From positions 26,083 through 90,082 of the forward strand of contig CAJOEZ010000007.1 of assembly GCA_905233685.1 (NCBI GenBank): 64,000 bases of DNA, read 5' to 3'. Each line of letters starts with the position of its first letter. Within the stretch, counting starts at the first letter, position 1. The notes under the pieces were generated by a model. That model saw only the letters and a list, made by a program, of their open reading frames with translations. It had not been told where the DNA came from and ran no database searches. The stretch comes from an uncultured Bacteroidales bacterium (lineage in GTDB: Bacteria > Bacteroidota > Bacteroidia > Bacteroidales > F082). This document shows positions 44,584 through 53,100 of the stretch, one piece after another. A program made the position numbers and the translations under genes.

Positions 44584-45672
44584 CTATTTTTTTTCCGTGA
44601 TGATTATGTCGATAGCCCCAACGCCGAACTTGGCAATGCTAGCCATACGGTTTTCGATGTTGTGATAATTCTTAAGTTCTTCAATTATAGCGTTTTTCAG
44701 CACACCATTGCCCACGCCGTGGATGAAAGTCACCTTATTGTATTCGGCGGCAATGGCACTGTCAAGCATCTTCTTGAAATATTCCGTCTGAATCTTGAAC
44801 ATGTCATGGCTCGAAAGGCCGAGGATGTTATCGACCAACTCTCCGATGTGCAAGTCCACGACGGCCTCGCCGGGTGCGGTCCTGTGCTTGTCGATGGGAG
44901 CTTCTTGTTTTACCAATGTTTTCGCAGCAGCCTGAGAGCCAACGCCCTCCTTCATGATTCGGCTGAAGTCGCTGTCGCCGTGCTTCAACGCGATGAGGTC
45001 AGAGAGGCAAATCATCACCGACTTTTCGCCCAAGATACCCGAAGGCACGTAACTGCCCTCCTTGAGGAAACGACCTGTGCGCAGCGAGAACGGCGCGTTG
45101 AGCGGAAGCAGCACGCAATCAGACGTCTCCGCCGTCAAGATGGCCTGCACCACGCCGTTGAGCCAATATTCGAGGTCGTCGCGAGAGATGGTCTCGATGA
45201 CGATTTTCTCATACTTGGCGACCTGCCCGAAGTCCACGTTCGTGAACTTGTCCTCTTCTTTGATGGTGAAGGTGTAGAGCATCTCGTAAGGCGTGTGGTT
45301 GACCAGCACTACATCCAAAGGACCGGTGAGGAGCCACTGCTGCTCGTGCGGCACAAAAGCCATATAAACGCCTTCCTTCTCTGCCTCTTTCGCGAAGCGG
45401 CGTAGGCCGCCTTTTCGTGCTTCATCAGCCTGTTGCTGCTTCAGAAGTTCCTGACCCTGAACTTCTTTCTGGATCTTATCAACCGTTTGCTGTTGCTTGG
45501 TTTGGGCGGGCATGGAGCGATAGTCGAGTACCAAGTCCGTGATTAAAGTGGGGATTTCGAAGCCGCCTTCGATTTCCACCATCACCATGCGTGAGTCTAT
45601 GATTTTCGTGACCTTTCCCCCACCAACGGTGCTGAGGAAATTTACTTTGTCGCCGATATTAAATTCTGCCAT
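44584..45672 (-). CDS. DUF2027 and Smr domain protein
   Basis: 362 residues. The N-terminal ~60 residues are a KOW-like beta domain (FNIGDKVNFLSTVGGGKVTK), followed by a charged coiled coil and the DUF2027 region (VYMAFVPHEQQWLLTGPLDV, VLVNHTPYEMLYTFTIKEED). The C-terminus is an Smr domain with the expected DLHIG and HGVGNGVLKNAI motifs; Smr domains of MutS2 and related proteins are nucleases or nucleic-acid binders, some rescuing collided ribosomes. The exact role of this Bacteroidota fusion is not known. The start at 45672 is chosen because the frame further upstream precedes the promoter at 45693. Confidence 0.88.
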   Translation of the reverse strand: MAEFNIGDKVNFLSTVGGGKVTKIIDSRMVMVEIEGGFEIPTLITDLVLDYRSMPAQTKQQQTVDKIQKEVQGQELLKQQQADEARKGGLRRFAKEAEKEGVYMAFVPHEQQWLLTGPLDVVLVNHTPYEMLYTFTIKEEDKFTNVDFGQVAKYEKIVIETISRDDLEYWLNGVVQAILTAETSDCVLLPLNAPFSLRTGRFLKEGSYVPSGILGEKSVMICLSDLIALKHGDSDFSRIMKEGVGSQAAAKTLVKQEAPIDKHRTAPGEAVVDLHIGELVDNILGLSSHDMFKIQTEYFKKMLDSAIAAEYNKVTFIHGVGNGVLKNAIIEELKNYHNIENRMASIAKFGVGAIDIIITEKK

Positions 45673-45692
45673 GATTTTACGTTTTTGTGGCG

Positions 45693-45700
45693 CAAAGATA
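45693..45700 (-). promoter_or_regulatory. -7 element TATCTTTG of the DUF2027-Smr gene
   Basis: Exact TAnnTTTG match, 20 bases before the start codon. Confidence 0.7.
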
Positions 45701-45749
45701 CACAATTTGGTAAGATTTTTGTATCATTGCAGCCGATTTGCAACCAACA

Positions 45750-46673
45750 ATGAAAAAAGCGCGTCTCGTAATATGGTTTTTTGCCGCCGTTTTGGCCTCC
45801 TGCACCAAGCCTGCTGGATATGGTAATCTTTGCATCAATATCGACTATTCCGTTAATGATAAACCGCTGATTACCGATAGTTTATGTTATATCAACGAGG
45901 CCGGAAACGCGTTCATGATTACCGAAATACAATGGTTCATTTCCCGAATCGAGCTTCAGGACGAGTGCGGCGACTGGTTCCGCCTCGACCACAACGAGGT
46001 GCAATTCCCCTTCTCCTACACTACCGACTGGGTGTTCTACATCGACAGCAATTTTCCTGAAAGCCAGACGTTTCAGGTCGCACCACAGCCCATCGGGAAA
46101 TACAAGGCGCTGCGTTTCGTTTTCGGCCTCAACGAGGAAGACAACCAAAGCGGTCTCTTCAACAACCCGCCCGAGGCGAACATGTTTTGGCCCGAACCCC
46201 TTGGCGGCGGCTACCACTACATGAAACTCAATGGGAAGTATCTCGATGAAAACGAGCAACTTGCACCGCTGAACATCCACTTGGGCATCGGGCAAAACGC
46301 TGACCACAGCCAATTCTACCAAAACTACTTCACCATTACGCTTCCCATCGACTTCACTATCGTTGAAAACGCTGAAAACCAGCTCGATTTGACTATGATT
46401 GTCGATAACTGGTTCCGCAACCCGAACCTTTACGATTTCAACGAATACGGCAGCGCCATCATGCAAAACCAAGCCGCGCAACAAGCCCTGAAAGAAAACG
46501 GAAACGATGTTTTTCTTTGTAAACAAAGTATTGAAAATCAAGATTCTATTGCCATGAAAAAAGACAAAAAACTTTTGGAGAAGTTCAACAGCACCATGCA
46601 AAAGGCCGCTCCGAAACCGCATTTCTGGACGTGGAAAAATGTCAAAAAGAGAATGGAAGATGAGAAAAACTAA
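45750..46673 (+). CDS. MbnP-like lipoprotein
   Basis: 307 residues, lipobox AAVLASCTKP. The mature part matches the MbnP family: NLCINIDYSVNDKPL, ITEIQWFISRIELQDECG, PIGKYKALRFVFGLNEEDNQ, and the FWPEPLGGGYHYMKLNGKYL segment (MbnP: W-x-G-GYxFxxxxG). MbnP proteins bind copper after the partner di-haem peroxidase MbnH oxidises a tryptophan to kynurenine. An MbnH-like peroxidase follows directly, which supports the assignment. The C-terminal ~90 residues contain a Lys-rich helical tail not typical of MbnP. The ATG at 45750 is taken because it begins the signal peptide. Confidence 0.82.
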   Translation: MKKARLVIWFFAAVLASCTKPAGYGNLCINIDYSVNDKPLITDSLCYINEAGNAFMITEIQWFISRIELQDECGDWFRLDHNEVQFPFSYTTDWVFYIDSNFPESQTFQVAPQPIGKYKALRFVFGLNEEDNQSGLFNNPPEANMFWPEPLGGGYHYMKLNGKYLDENEQLAPLNIHLGIGQNADHSQFYQNYFTITLPIDFTIVENAENQLDLTMIVDNWFRNPNLYDFNEYGSAIMQNQAAQQALKENGNDVFLCKQSIENQDSIAMKKDKKLLEKFNSTMQKAAPKPHFWTWKNVKKRMEDEKN

Positions 46674-46680
46674 CTCTTTA

Positions 46681-46750
46681 CTGGCTCTTGGCTACTGGCA
46701 TCTGGCAGCGTAACAGCTGCCAAGAGCCAAAAGCCAGAAGCCAAAAGCCA
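46681..46750. repeat. Heptamer array with inverted partner between the MbnP- and MbnH-like genes
   Basis: About four AGCCAAA-type heptamers (46727-46754) face reverse-complement units at 46682-46701. TGGCAGC (46703-46709) pairs with GCTGCCA (46716-46722) at the centre, so the stretch can fold into several slipped hairpins. Confidence 0.7.
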
Positions 46751-46755
46751 AAACA

Positions 46756-47808
46756 ATGAGACAAATAAAAGTCATAACAATCATCGGTGCTTTCTTGTTT
46801 GCATTGGCTTCTTGTGAACCAGAACACGAAAAAACCTATCAGCCAAAGCCTTACGAGCTTCCAAAGCCCGCCTATTTCCCTACTCTGACCAACATTCCCG
46901 CCGACAATCCCATGACCGAGGAAGGTGTGGCCTTGGGCAGAAAGTTGTTCTATGACCCTCGCCTCTCTGGCCGCGACGGCACGGACGGCATCCGCAGTTG
47001 CGCCTCGTGCCACCATCAGGAGAACAATTTCGATTTCAGTGGATCGGCAGGGCTTCACCATTCCGTCATGCCTTTGATCAATCTGGCTTGGAACACGACT
47101 GGTTTGGGTTGGAATGGCGGCGTGACCACCCTTGAAGACATGGTTTTGGCGGCAATCACGAGTCCCGTCGAAATCAACGCGGATACCAATCAGGTAGTCA
47201 GGTTTTTACAAAGTACCGACGACTATCCGCCCCTGTTTGAGAAAGCATTTGGTAGCCGCGACATCACCTTTGTCAATATTGAGCGCGCCATCGCGCAGTT
47301 CGTGCGGAGTCTAGTCTCGTCCGATAGCAAATTCGACCGCTACCTGCGCGGCGAGACGCAGCTGAGCCAAGACGAACTGGAAGGCTACCTGCTCTTCGTT
47401 ACTGAAGACGGCGCCGACTGCTTCCACTGCCACGGCGGTGGTGGCAACGCCCTGATGACCACCAACTTGTTCTACAATAACGGTTTGGACACCGACTTCA
47501 ACGACCCGCAAGACCGCCACACCGTCACTGGTAACCCCAATGACCGAGGCGTTTACAAAGCCCCTACCCTACGCAACATCGCCGTTTCGGCACCTTACAT
47601 GCACGACGGTCGATTCACCACCATGGACGAAGTCATTGATTTCTACTCCGATAGCGTCAAAAACTCCGCGACCATCAGTCCGCTGATGCACCATGTGATG
47701 CAAGACGGCGTGAGGCTCACCCCACAGGAAAAGTCGCAGTTGAAGGCGTTTCTGAATACCTTGACGGACGAAACGTTTTTGAACAATCCCAACCACGCCG
47801 CACCATGA
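46756..47808 (+). CDS. Di-haem cytochrome-c peroxidase, MbnH-like
   Basis: 350 residues, lipobox FALASCEPE. Two c-type haem sites: SCASCHHQENNF (~residue 85) and DCFHCHGGGGN (~222), as in the bacterial CcpA/MauG/MbnH family; APYMHDGRFTTMDEVIDFY supplies the second-haem loop. PRLSGRDGTDGIRSC and LRNIAVSAPYMHDGR are family blocks. In the MbnH branch the enzyme oxidises a Trp in its MbnP partner rather than detoxifying peroxide; the adjacent MbnP-like gene favours that reading. It would act in the periplasm and needs haem-c maturation genes not seen here. Its stop overlaps the radical-SAM gene (ATGA). Confidence 0.9.
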   Translation: MRQIKVITIIGAFLFALASCEPEHEKTYQPKPYELPKPAYFPTLTNIPADNPMTEEGVALGRKLFYDPRLSGRDGTDGIRSCASCHHQENNFDFSGSAGLHHSVMPLINLAWNTTGLGWNGGVTTLEDMVLAAITSPVEINADTNQVVRFLQSTDDYPPLFEKAFGSRDITFVNIERAIAQFVRSLVSSDSKFDRYLRGETQLSQDELEGYLLFVTEDGADCFHCHGGGGNALMTTNLFYNNGLDTDFNDPQDRHTVTGNPNDRGVYKAPTLRNIAVSAPYMHDGRFTTMDEVIDFYSDSVKNSATISPLMHHVMQDGVRLTPQEKSQLKAFLNTLTDETFLNNPNHAAP

Positions 47809-48911
47809 CCTATCCTTGGGGCGATAACAGACGTTTCAATAGCTACAGCAACTACTTTACGAAGCAGTTTGGCGGGCGCGTGCAGAAAATCAGTATCGAT
47901 GCGGGCTTCAGCTGTCCCAACCGCGACGGCAAAATCAGCACGGGCGGCTGCACCTTTTGCAGCAATGTGGCCTTCAATCCTTCCTACTGCCAGCCCGAGA
48001 AAAGCATCCGCCAGCAGATTGAGGAAGGCATCGAGTTCCACCAAAAGCGGTATCGTCGCGCCAATCAGTATCTTGCTTATTTTCAGCCGTTTTCGAATAC
48101 CTATAAGCCGTGGGAGGAGCTGAAAAGGATTTACAGCCAGGCTTTTGAGGCCATAGATTCCATTCCCACGCTATTGCCACGTAGGAATGACATGACCTCA
48201 AAAGCTTTGGAAGGCATAGATACACTCGCCTGTCCGTCCATGTCATTCCGAGGCGTCAGCCGAAGCGAATCTATGGACGGGCAAGCTCGGTATGACATGC
48301 CTTCCAAACAACCAAAAATTGTCGGCATCGTCATCGGCACGCGCCCAGACCTCATTAACGAAGACATTTTGCTGATGCTCAACGAGATACAGAAAACACA
48401 CTATGTTATGTTGGAATACGGCGTCGAGAGCGTTTACGACGAAACCCTGCGCCGCGTCAATCGCGGTCACGACTTCGCCACGGCGGAAAAGGCCATCCGC
48501 ATGACCGCCGACTATGGCATTCCTTGCGGGGCGCACTTCATTTTTGGTCTGCCCGGCGAAACCAAAACGATGATGCTCGATGCCGCCGACATCATCTCGC
48601 GCCTGCCTTTGACCACGGTCAAGTTTCACCAGCTGCAAATCTTCAAAGGCACCAAAATGGCCGAAGAATACCTTGAACACCCAGAATACTTCCATCTCTT
48701 TGATTTAGAGGAATATATCGACTTCGTCATCGACTTCGCCGAACGCCTCAACCCCGACATCGTCATCGAGCGTTTTGCCGGCGAGGTGCCGCCGCGCTAC
48801 CTCATTTCCGAGCCTTGGATGAAACTGCGCTACGACGCGGTTTTGAGCCGCATCGAGAAGCGGATGGAGGAACGCGGGGCCTGGCAGGGGCGGTTGTTTT
48901 GCGGGAAATAA
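47805..48911 (+). CDS. TIGR01212-type radical SAM protein (YhcC-like)
   Basis: 368 residues. The 4Fe-4S binding motif reads SCPNRDGKISTGGCTFCSN; the CxxxxxxxxxCxxC spacing (C-x(12)-C-x2-C) is typical of the TIGR01212/YhcC group. YFQPFSNTY, VIGTRPDLI, YVMLEYGVESVYDETLRRVN and HFIFGLPGETKTMMLDAADI follow the usual order. The function of the family is unsettled. Between YSQAFEA and PKIVGIVIGTRPD there are ~50 unexpected residues (for example LLPRRNDMTSKALEGIDTLA), encoded by nested palindromic elements at 48141-48308; the insertion keeps the frame. Translationally coupled to the MbnH-like gene by ATGA. Confidence 0.9.
   Translation: MTYPWGDNRRFNSYSNYFTKQFGGRVQKISIDAGFSCPNRDGKISTGGCTFCSNVAFNPSYCQPEKSIRQQIEEGIEFHQKRYRRANQYLAYFQPFSNTYKPWEELKRIYSQAFEAIDSIPTLLPRRNDMTSKALEGIDTLACPSMSFRGVSRSESMDGQARYDMPSKQPKIVGIVIGTRPDLINEDILLMLNEIQKTHYVMLEYGVESVYDETLRRVNRGHDFATAEKAIRMTADYGIPCGAHFIFGLPGETKTMMLDAADIISRLPLTTVKFHQLQIFKGTKMAEEYLEHPEYFHLFDLEEYIDFVIDFAERLNPDIVIERFAGEVPPRYLISEPWMKLRYDAVLSRIEKRMEERGAWQGRLFCGK
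48141..48205. repeat. Palindromic element A in the radical-SAM gene
   Basis: Arms GCTTTTGAGGCCAT (48141-48154) and ATGACCTCAAAAGC (48192-48205), 13 of 14 complementary. The core ends read AGATTCC and GGAATGAC, the reverse orientation of the core in element B. Confidence 0.8.
48206..48308. repeat. Palindromic element C in the radical-SAM gene, host of a nested copy
   Basis: Perfect 12-bp arms TTTGGAAGGCAT (48206-48217) and ATGCCTTCCAAA (48297-48308). Its own core ends are AGATAC and GTATGAC. Element B (48231-48283) lies in its loop. Confidence 0.8.
48231..48283. repeat. Palindromic element B nested inside element C
   Basis: Arms TGTCCGTCCAT (48231-48241) and ATGGACGGGCA (48273-48283) with one mismatch; core ends GTCATTCCGAGG and CGAAGCGAATCT. 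The core resembles a GTCATTCCGAGCGAAGCGAG-type dispersed repeat I recall from several bacterial genomes. Confidence 0.8.
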
Positions 48912-48912
48912 C

Positions 48913-48920
48913 TATCTTTG
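48913..48920 (+). promoter_or_regulatory. -7 element TATCTTTG of the SpoU gene
   Basis: Exact TAnnTTTG match starting 1 base after the upstream stop and 16 bases before the ATG at 48937. Confidence 0.68.
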
Positions 48921-48936
48921 CAGCCAAAATCCGACC

Positions 48937-49458
48937 ATGACCTACCTGAAATCAAACGACCTGTTTGCGCACACCGAACCTGAGAGCCTTTACAGCCGCA
49001 TCCCGCGCCCGATGGTCATCGCCGACCACCTCATGACCCCCGACAACATCGGCGCGATGATTCGCTTGGCCGACAACATCGGAGCCACGGAGGTGTGCTT
49101 CTTGGGCAACGAAGACGAACACCGCTTAGGCAAAGTGCGCCGCGCCGCCGCTTCAAGCCGCGACAACATCATCTGGTACTTCACGGAAGAAACTGATTTA
49201 CACAAGATTGTACCCGAAAGAAAAACCATCGTCGCCATCGAAACCGCCGACAACGCCACTTGCATTTACGACACACCACTCCCTGAAAACGTGGCTTTTG
49301 TCGTGGGCAGCGAACGGTTTGGCATCCGCGAGGAAATTCTTGCCCAATGCGACATGGTGGTTTACATCCCCGTCCCCGGCCCGACGCGCTCGCTCAACGT
49401 GAGCCACGCCGCTGCGGTGGCTCTTTTTGAATGGCAAAGACAAATGGCAAACAAATGA
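48937..49458 (+). CDS. TrmH/SpoU-family RNA 2'-O-methyltransferase
   Basis: 173 residues, SPOUT fold with the trefoil-knot motifs in order: VIADHLMTPDNIGAMIRLAD (motif 1), FVVGSERFGIREEIL (motif 2) and VYIPVPGPTRSLNVSHAAAV (motif 3). It is a minimal enzyme without an extra RNA-binding domain. Its target is presumably a tRNA or rRNA ribose; which one cannot be told. The stop overlaps the start of the HAD gene (ATGA), indicating coupling. Confidence 0.92.
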   Translation: MTYLKSNDLFAHTEPESLYSRIPRPMVIADHLMTPDNIGAMIRLADNIGATEVCFLGNEDEHRLGKVRRAAASSRDNIIWYFTEETDLHKIVPERKTIVAIETADNATCIYDTPLPENVAFVVGSERFGIREEILAQCDMVVYIPVPGPTRSLNVSHAAAVALFEWQRQMANK

Positions 49459-50150
49459 AAAACTATAAACACTTGTTTTTTGATTTGGACCGCACGCTGT
49501 GGGACTTCGATGCTGCCGCCGAAGTAGCTTTTGAGCGGATATACGACAAGTACGACTTGAAAAGCCTCGGCATCCCGAGTGCGCATGATTTCCATGAGGT
49601 ATATCATCCGTTGAATGAGCATCTTTGGGAGCTTTACCGCGCCGAAAAAATCACCAAGAGCGACCTCAACCGCACCCGTTTCGAACAACCTTTGGCGCAA
49701 TACGGCATCCACGACACCGCCTTGGCCGACCATTTGAGCGAAGATTATGTCTATTGGTCGCCGCGCATCGTGAGGCTGGTTCCCGGCACGATGGAACTAC
49801 TTGACTACTTGAAACACAAATACCATTTACACCTGATAACCAACGGTTTCCAAGAGGTTCAAGACACCAAGCTAAGTCTTTCGGGGATGAAACCGTATTT
49901 CGAGACTTTGACCGTTTCGGAGGAAGTCGGGGTGAAGAAACCCAACCCCGAAATCTTCCATTACGCGTTGCGCAAAGCCAATGCCACCGCCGAGGAAAGC
50001 CTCGTCATCGGCGACGAGATGGCCGTTGACATTGACGGCGCCCGTGCCGCTGGCATCGACCAGATTTTCTTCAATCCGAAAGAAGAAAAGGTTGAGGGAG
50101 AGCGGACATTTGAGGTTCGCAAACTCTTGGAAATCAAATTGATTCTATAG
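49455..50150 (+). CDS. HAD-superfamily hydrolase, YjjG-type nucleotidase-like
   Basis: 231 residues. HAD motifs: I FFDLDRTLWDFD (nucleophile and acid Asp), II LHLITNGFQ, III/IV SEEVGVKKPNPEIFHYALRK and VIGDEMAVDIDGARAAGID. The order and the DxDRTLWDF start match YjjG-type pyrimidine 5'-nucleotidases (TIGR02254), which dephosphorylate non-canonical nucleotides; activity on another small phosphate ester is possible. It is coupled to the SpoU gene. Its stop codon lies in CTATAG, which on the other strand is also the stop of the giant repeat gene. Confidence 0.9.
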   Translation: MKNYKHLFFDLDRTLWDFDAAAEVAFERIYDKYDLKSLGIPSAHDFHEVYHPLNEHLWELYRAEKITKSDLNRTRFEQPLAQYGIHDTALADHLSEDYVYWSPRIVRLVPGTMELLDYLKHKYHLHLITNGFQEVQDTKLSLSGMKPYFETLTVSEEVGVKKPNPEIFHYALRKANATAEESLVIGDEMAVDIDGARAAGIDQIFFNPKEEKVEGERTFEVRKLLEIKLIL

Positions 50151-53100
50151 GGCCACGCAAACCACCCGTACCGACGAACCCACATAACGGTATTGGGACA
50201 AGGTCAGCGAAAGCGTTCCCCTCGTGAAATTCAACAACTTTGCACCGTAATCCACATCGTGGGTCGAGGCCCAATAGAAACCTTTTGCATACTCACCGTC
50301 GTAAGCACTGATTGTGGTCGAATAACGGCTACCGGCAGCGGGCAGAAACACCGCACCGGCAGGTTCCAAGACATTGTTCCAATCCGTCCCAGAAATTGTA
50401 TTGCTCACATAATACGCTGAATTCGAATTAGTTCCGCTTAAAACATAGGTTGAAGCATTCCAATCGTCGGGAAGCAGAATCAGTCCCCTTACGCCGTTAA
50501 CGATGGCCTTGGCAAAACGGATTCCCGATGCCGTGGTGCGAAGGTTAAGGACATACGTCCATTCCTCAATGGTCAAAGTGCGCCATTGATTGGTTTGGTT
50601 GCCGCCATTGCTGATGGAATTATAGCCCCAATCAGCCTGCCCCGATTGGCTATAAAGGTTGTAGTCCGGATTCCCATAGGCGTTGTAGGACGTTTCCAAA
50701 ACGCTCGTGGACCAGGGCTGATAACATACCGCTCCATGATTGTAACCGCTTGTTCCCCAGCCGAAAAGGTCAATCCAACCGCTATAGTTCTCTGCAATAT
50801 TGTTATTAGCCAAACCAATCAAGTCATACTGATGAGGGGCAAAGCGCCATGTGTGGGTGGAAGCTTGGTATTGCAGGTTGCCTCGGGAGAAATACACTTG
50901 CTCGAAAGCGCTCACCGAGAACAGCCCGTCGATGGCACCCATGGGGGCATTGCCACCACCGCCCGAAAGCGTGGTAAAGCTCACCTCGTCACCATAGCTT
51001 GTTCCAGCGCTGTTTACCGCATAAGCACGGACATAGTAGGTCGTGTTGGGAATCAAGTTCGTCATACTCACCGTGAAACTGCCCGTTCCGCTGCCGCTAC
51101 TGATATGGCTGCCGTTCACTGTCGGGACGGGAACAATGCTCCAGCAAATGCCACGGTCGGTCACCGTTGCGCCGCCGTCAGCGGTCACATTACCGCCACC
51201 CGTGGCCGTGGTTTGGACAATGTTGGTCACAGCTGTGGTCGTCACCGTAGGCAGGTTGGCGGTTGTCGTAAAACTGACCTCGTTACCGTAGCTCGTTCCT
51301 GCACTATTGATGGCATAGGCACGCACAAAATAGGTTGTGTTGGCCGTCAATCCTGTCATGTTTATCGTATAACTTCCTGTACCCGTGCCGTTTGTGGCAT
51401 GACTGCCGTTCACCGTCGGGCTTGGGGAAGTGCTCCAGCAGATGCCGCGTTCAGTCACCGTTGCGCCACCATCGGCAGTCACATTGCCACCACCTATGGC
51501 CGTGGTTTGGGTAATGTTGGTCACCTCCAAGGTAGTCACCGTGGGAGCCGCAATGTCTTGCGCCGTGACAAAACTCACCTCATCGCCGTAGCTCGTCCCT
51601 TGACTGTTGATAGCATAAGCACGCACATAATAAGTCATGTTGGCCGTCAAGCCCGTCATGCTCACCGTAAAGCCACCTGTCCCCGTGCCGCTGCTTGCAT
51701 GGCTGCCGCTAGTGGTCGGGGTGTGGCTCGTACTCCAGCAAATGCCGCGTTCTGTCACTGGCGCACCGCCGTCGTTAGTCACGTTGCCGCCGCCCAAAGC
51801 CGTGGTTTGCGTGATATTGCTCACCTCAGCCGTGGTGACTATAGGCGCAAAAAGATAGTCGGTTGTGGTAAAGCTTACCTCATCGCCATAACTTGTGCCG
51901 GCACTGTTGATGGCGTAAGCCCTGACATAATAGGTCGTGGTAGGTGACAGGTCGGCCAAATCCACCGTGAAAGCACCCGTTCCCGTGCCATTGTTTGCAT
52001 GGCTATTGGCAATGGTCGGATTGTGTTCCGTTCCCCAACAGATGCCGCGCTCGACTACCGTTGCACCACCATCGGAGGTCACATCACCGCCTCCCGTCGC
52101 CGTAGTTTGGGTGATGTTGGACACAGGCAAAGTGGTCACCGTGGGCGTTGCAATGCCTTGCGCCGTTGTGAAGCTCACTTCGTCGCCGTATGCTGTTCCT
52201 GCACTATTAGTCGCATATGCGCGGACATAATAAATCGTGTTGGCAGTCAGGTCTGTCATGCTCACCGTAAAGCTGCCCATACCCGTTCCACTTGTAGCGT
52301 GACTGTCGTTCACAGTCGGGTTAGGACTCGTGCTCCAGCAAATGCCGCGAGCCGAAACCGAAGCACCGCCGTCGTCAGTCACATTGCCGCCGCCCAAGGC
52401 TGTGGTCTGAGTGATATTGGTCACTTCCAAAGTAGTCACTGTGGGGAGTTCGGCCAAGGTGGTGAAACTCACCTCGTTGCCATAGCTCGTCCCAATGCTG
52501 TTGATGGCGTAAGCGCGGACATAATAGGTGGTATGAGCGGCGAGACCCGTCATTTGCACCGTATAACTACCCACGCCCGAGCCGTTGCTCGCATGGCTGC
52601 CGTTGACGGTGGGGGTATGTGAAGTGCTCCAGCAAATGCCGCGTTCCGTGACTGGCGACCCACCGTCAGCGGTAACGGTGCCTCCGCCCGTAGCCGTGGT
52701 CTGCGTGATGTTGGTGACTTGAGCCGTCGTCACTGACGGAGCCGAATAGCTTTGCGAGGTGGTGAAACTCACCTCGGCGCCGTAAGAAATCCCAGCGCTG
52801 TTGATGGCGTATGCGCGGACATAATAAGTCGTGTTGGGCGTCAGGTTGGTCATTTCCACAGTGTAAGCCCCAGTACCTGTGCCGTTGGTGCCATGGAGAC
52901 CACCCATAGTGGGGTTGTGATTGGTGCTCCAGCAAATACCGCGCTCCGTCACGGTGGCACCTCCGTTGTTGGTCACATTGCCGCCGCCCAAAGCTGTGGT
53001 TTGCCCAATGTTCGACACCTGAGCCGTGGTCACTGTCGGTGAGCTGGCCGTAGTGGTGAAACTCACTTCGCCGCCATAAGCGACGCCTTGCTCGTTGATG

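Noticed and set aside
50586..51947. Long plus-strand frames across the Fn3-like repeats
   Set aside because: They are repeat-derived shadows of the giant gene and have no own features.
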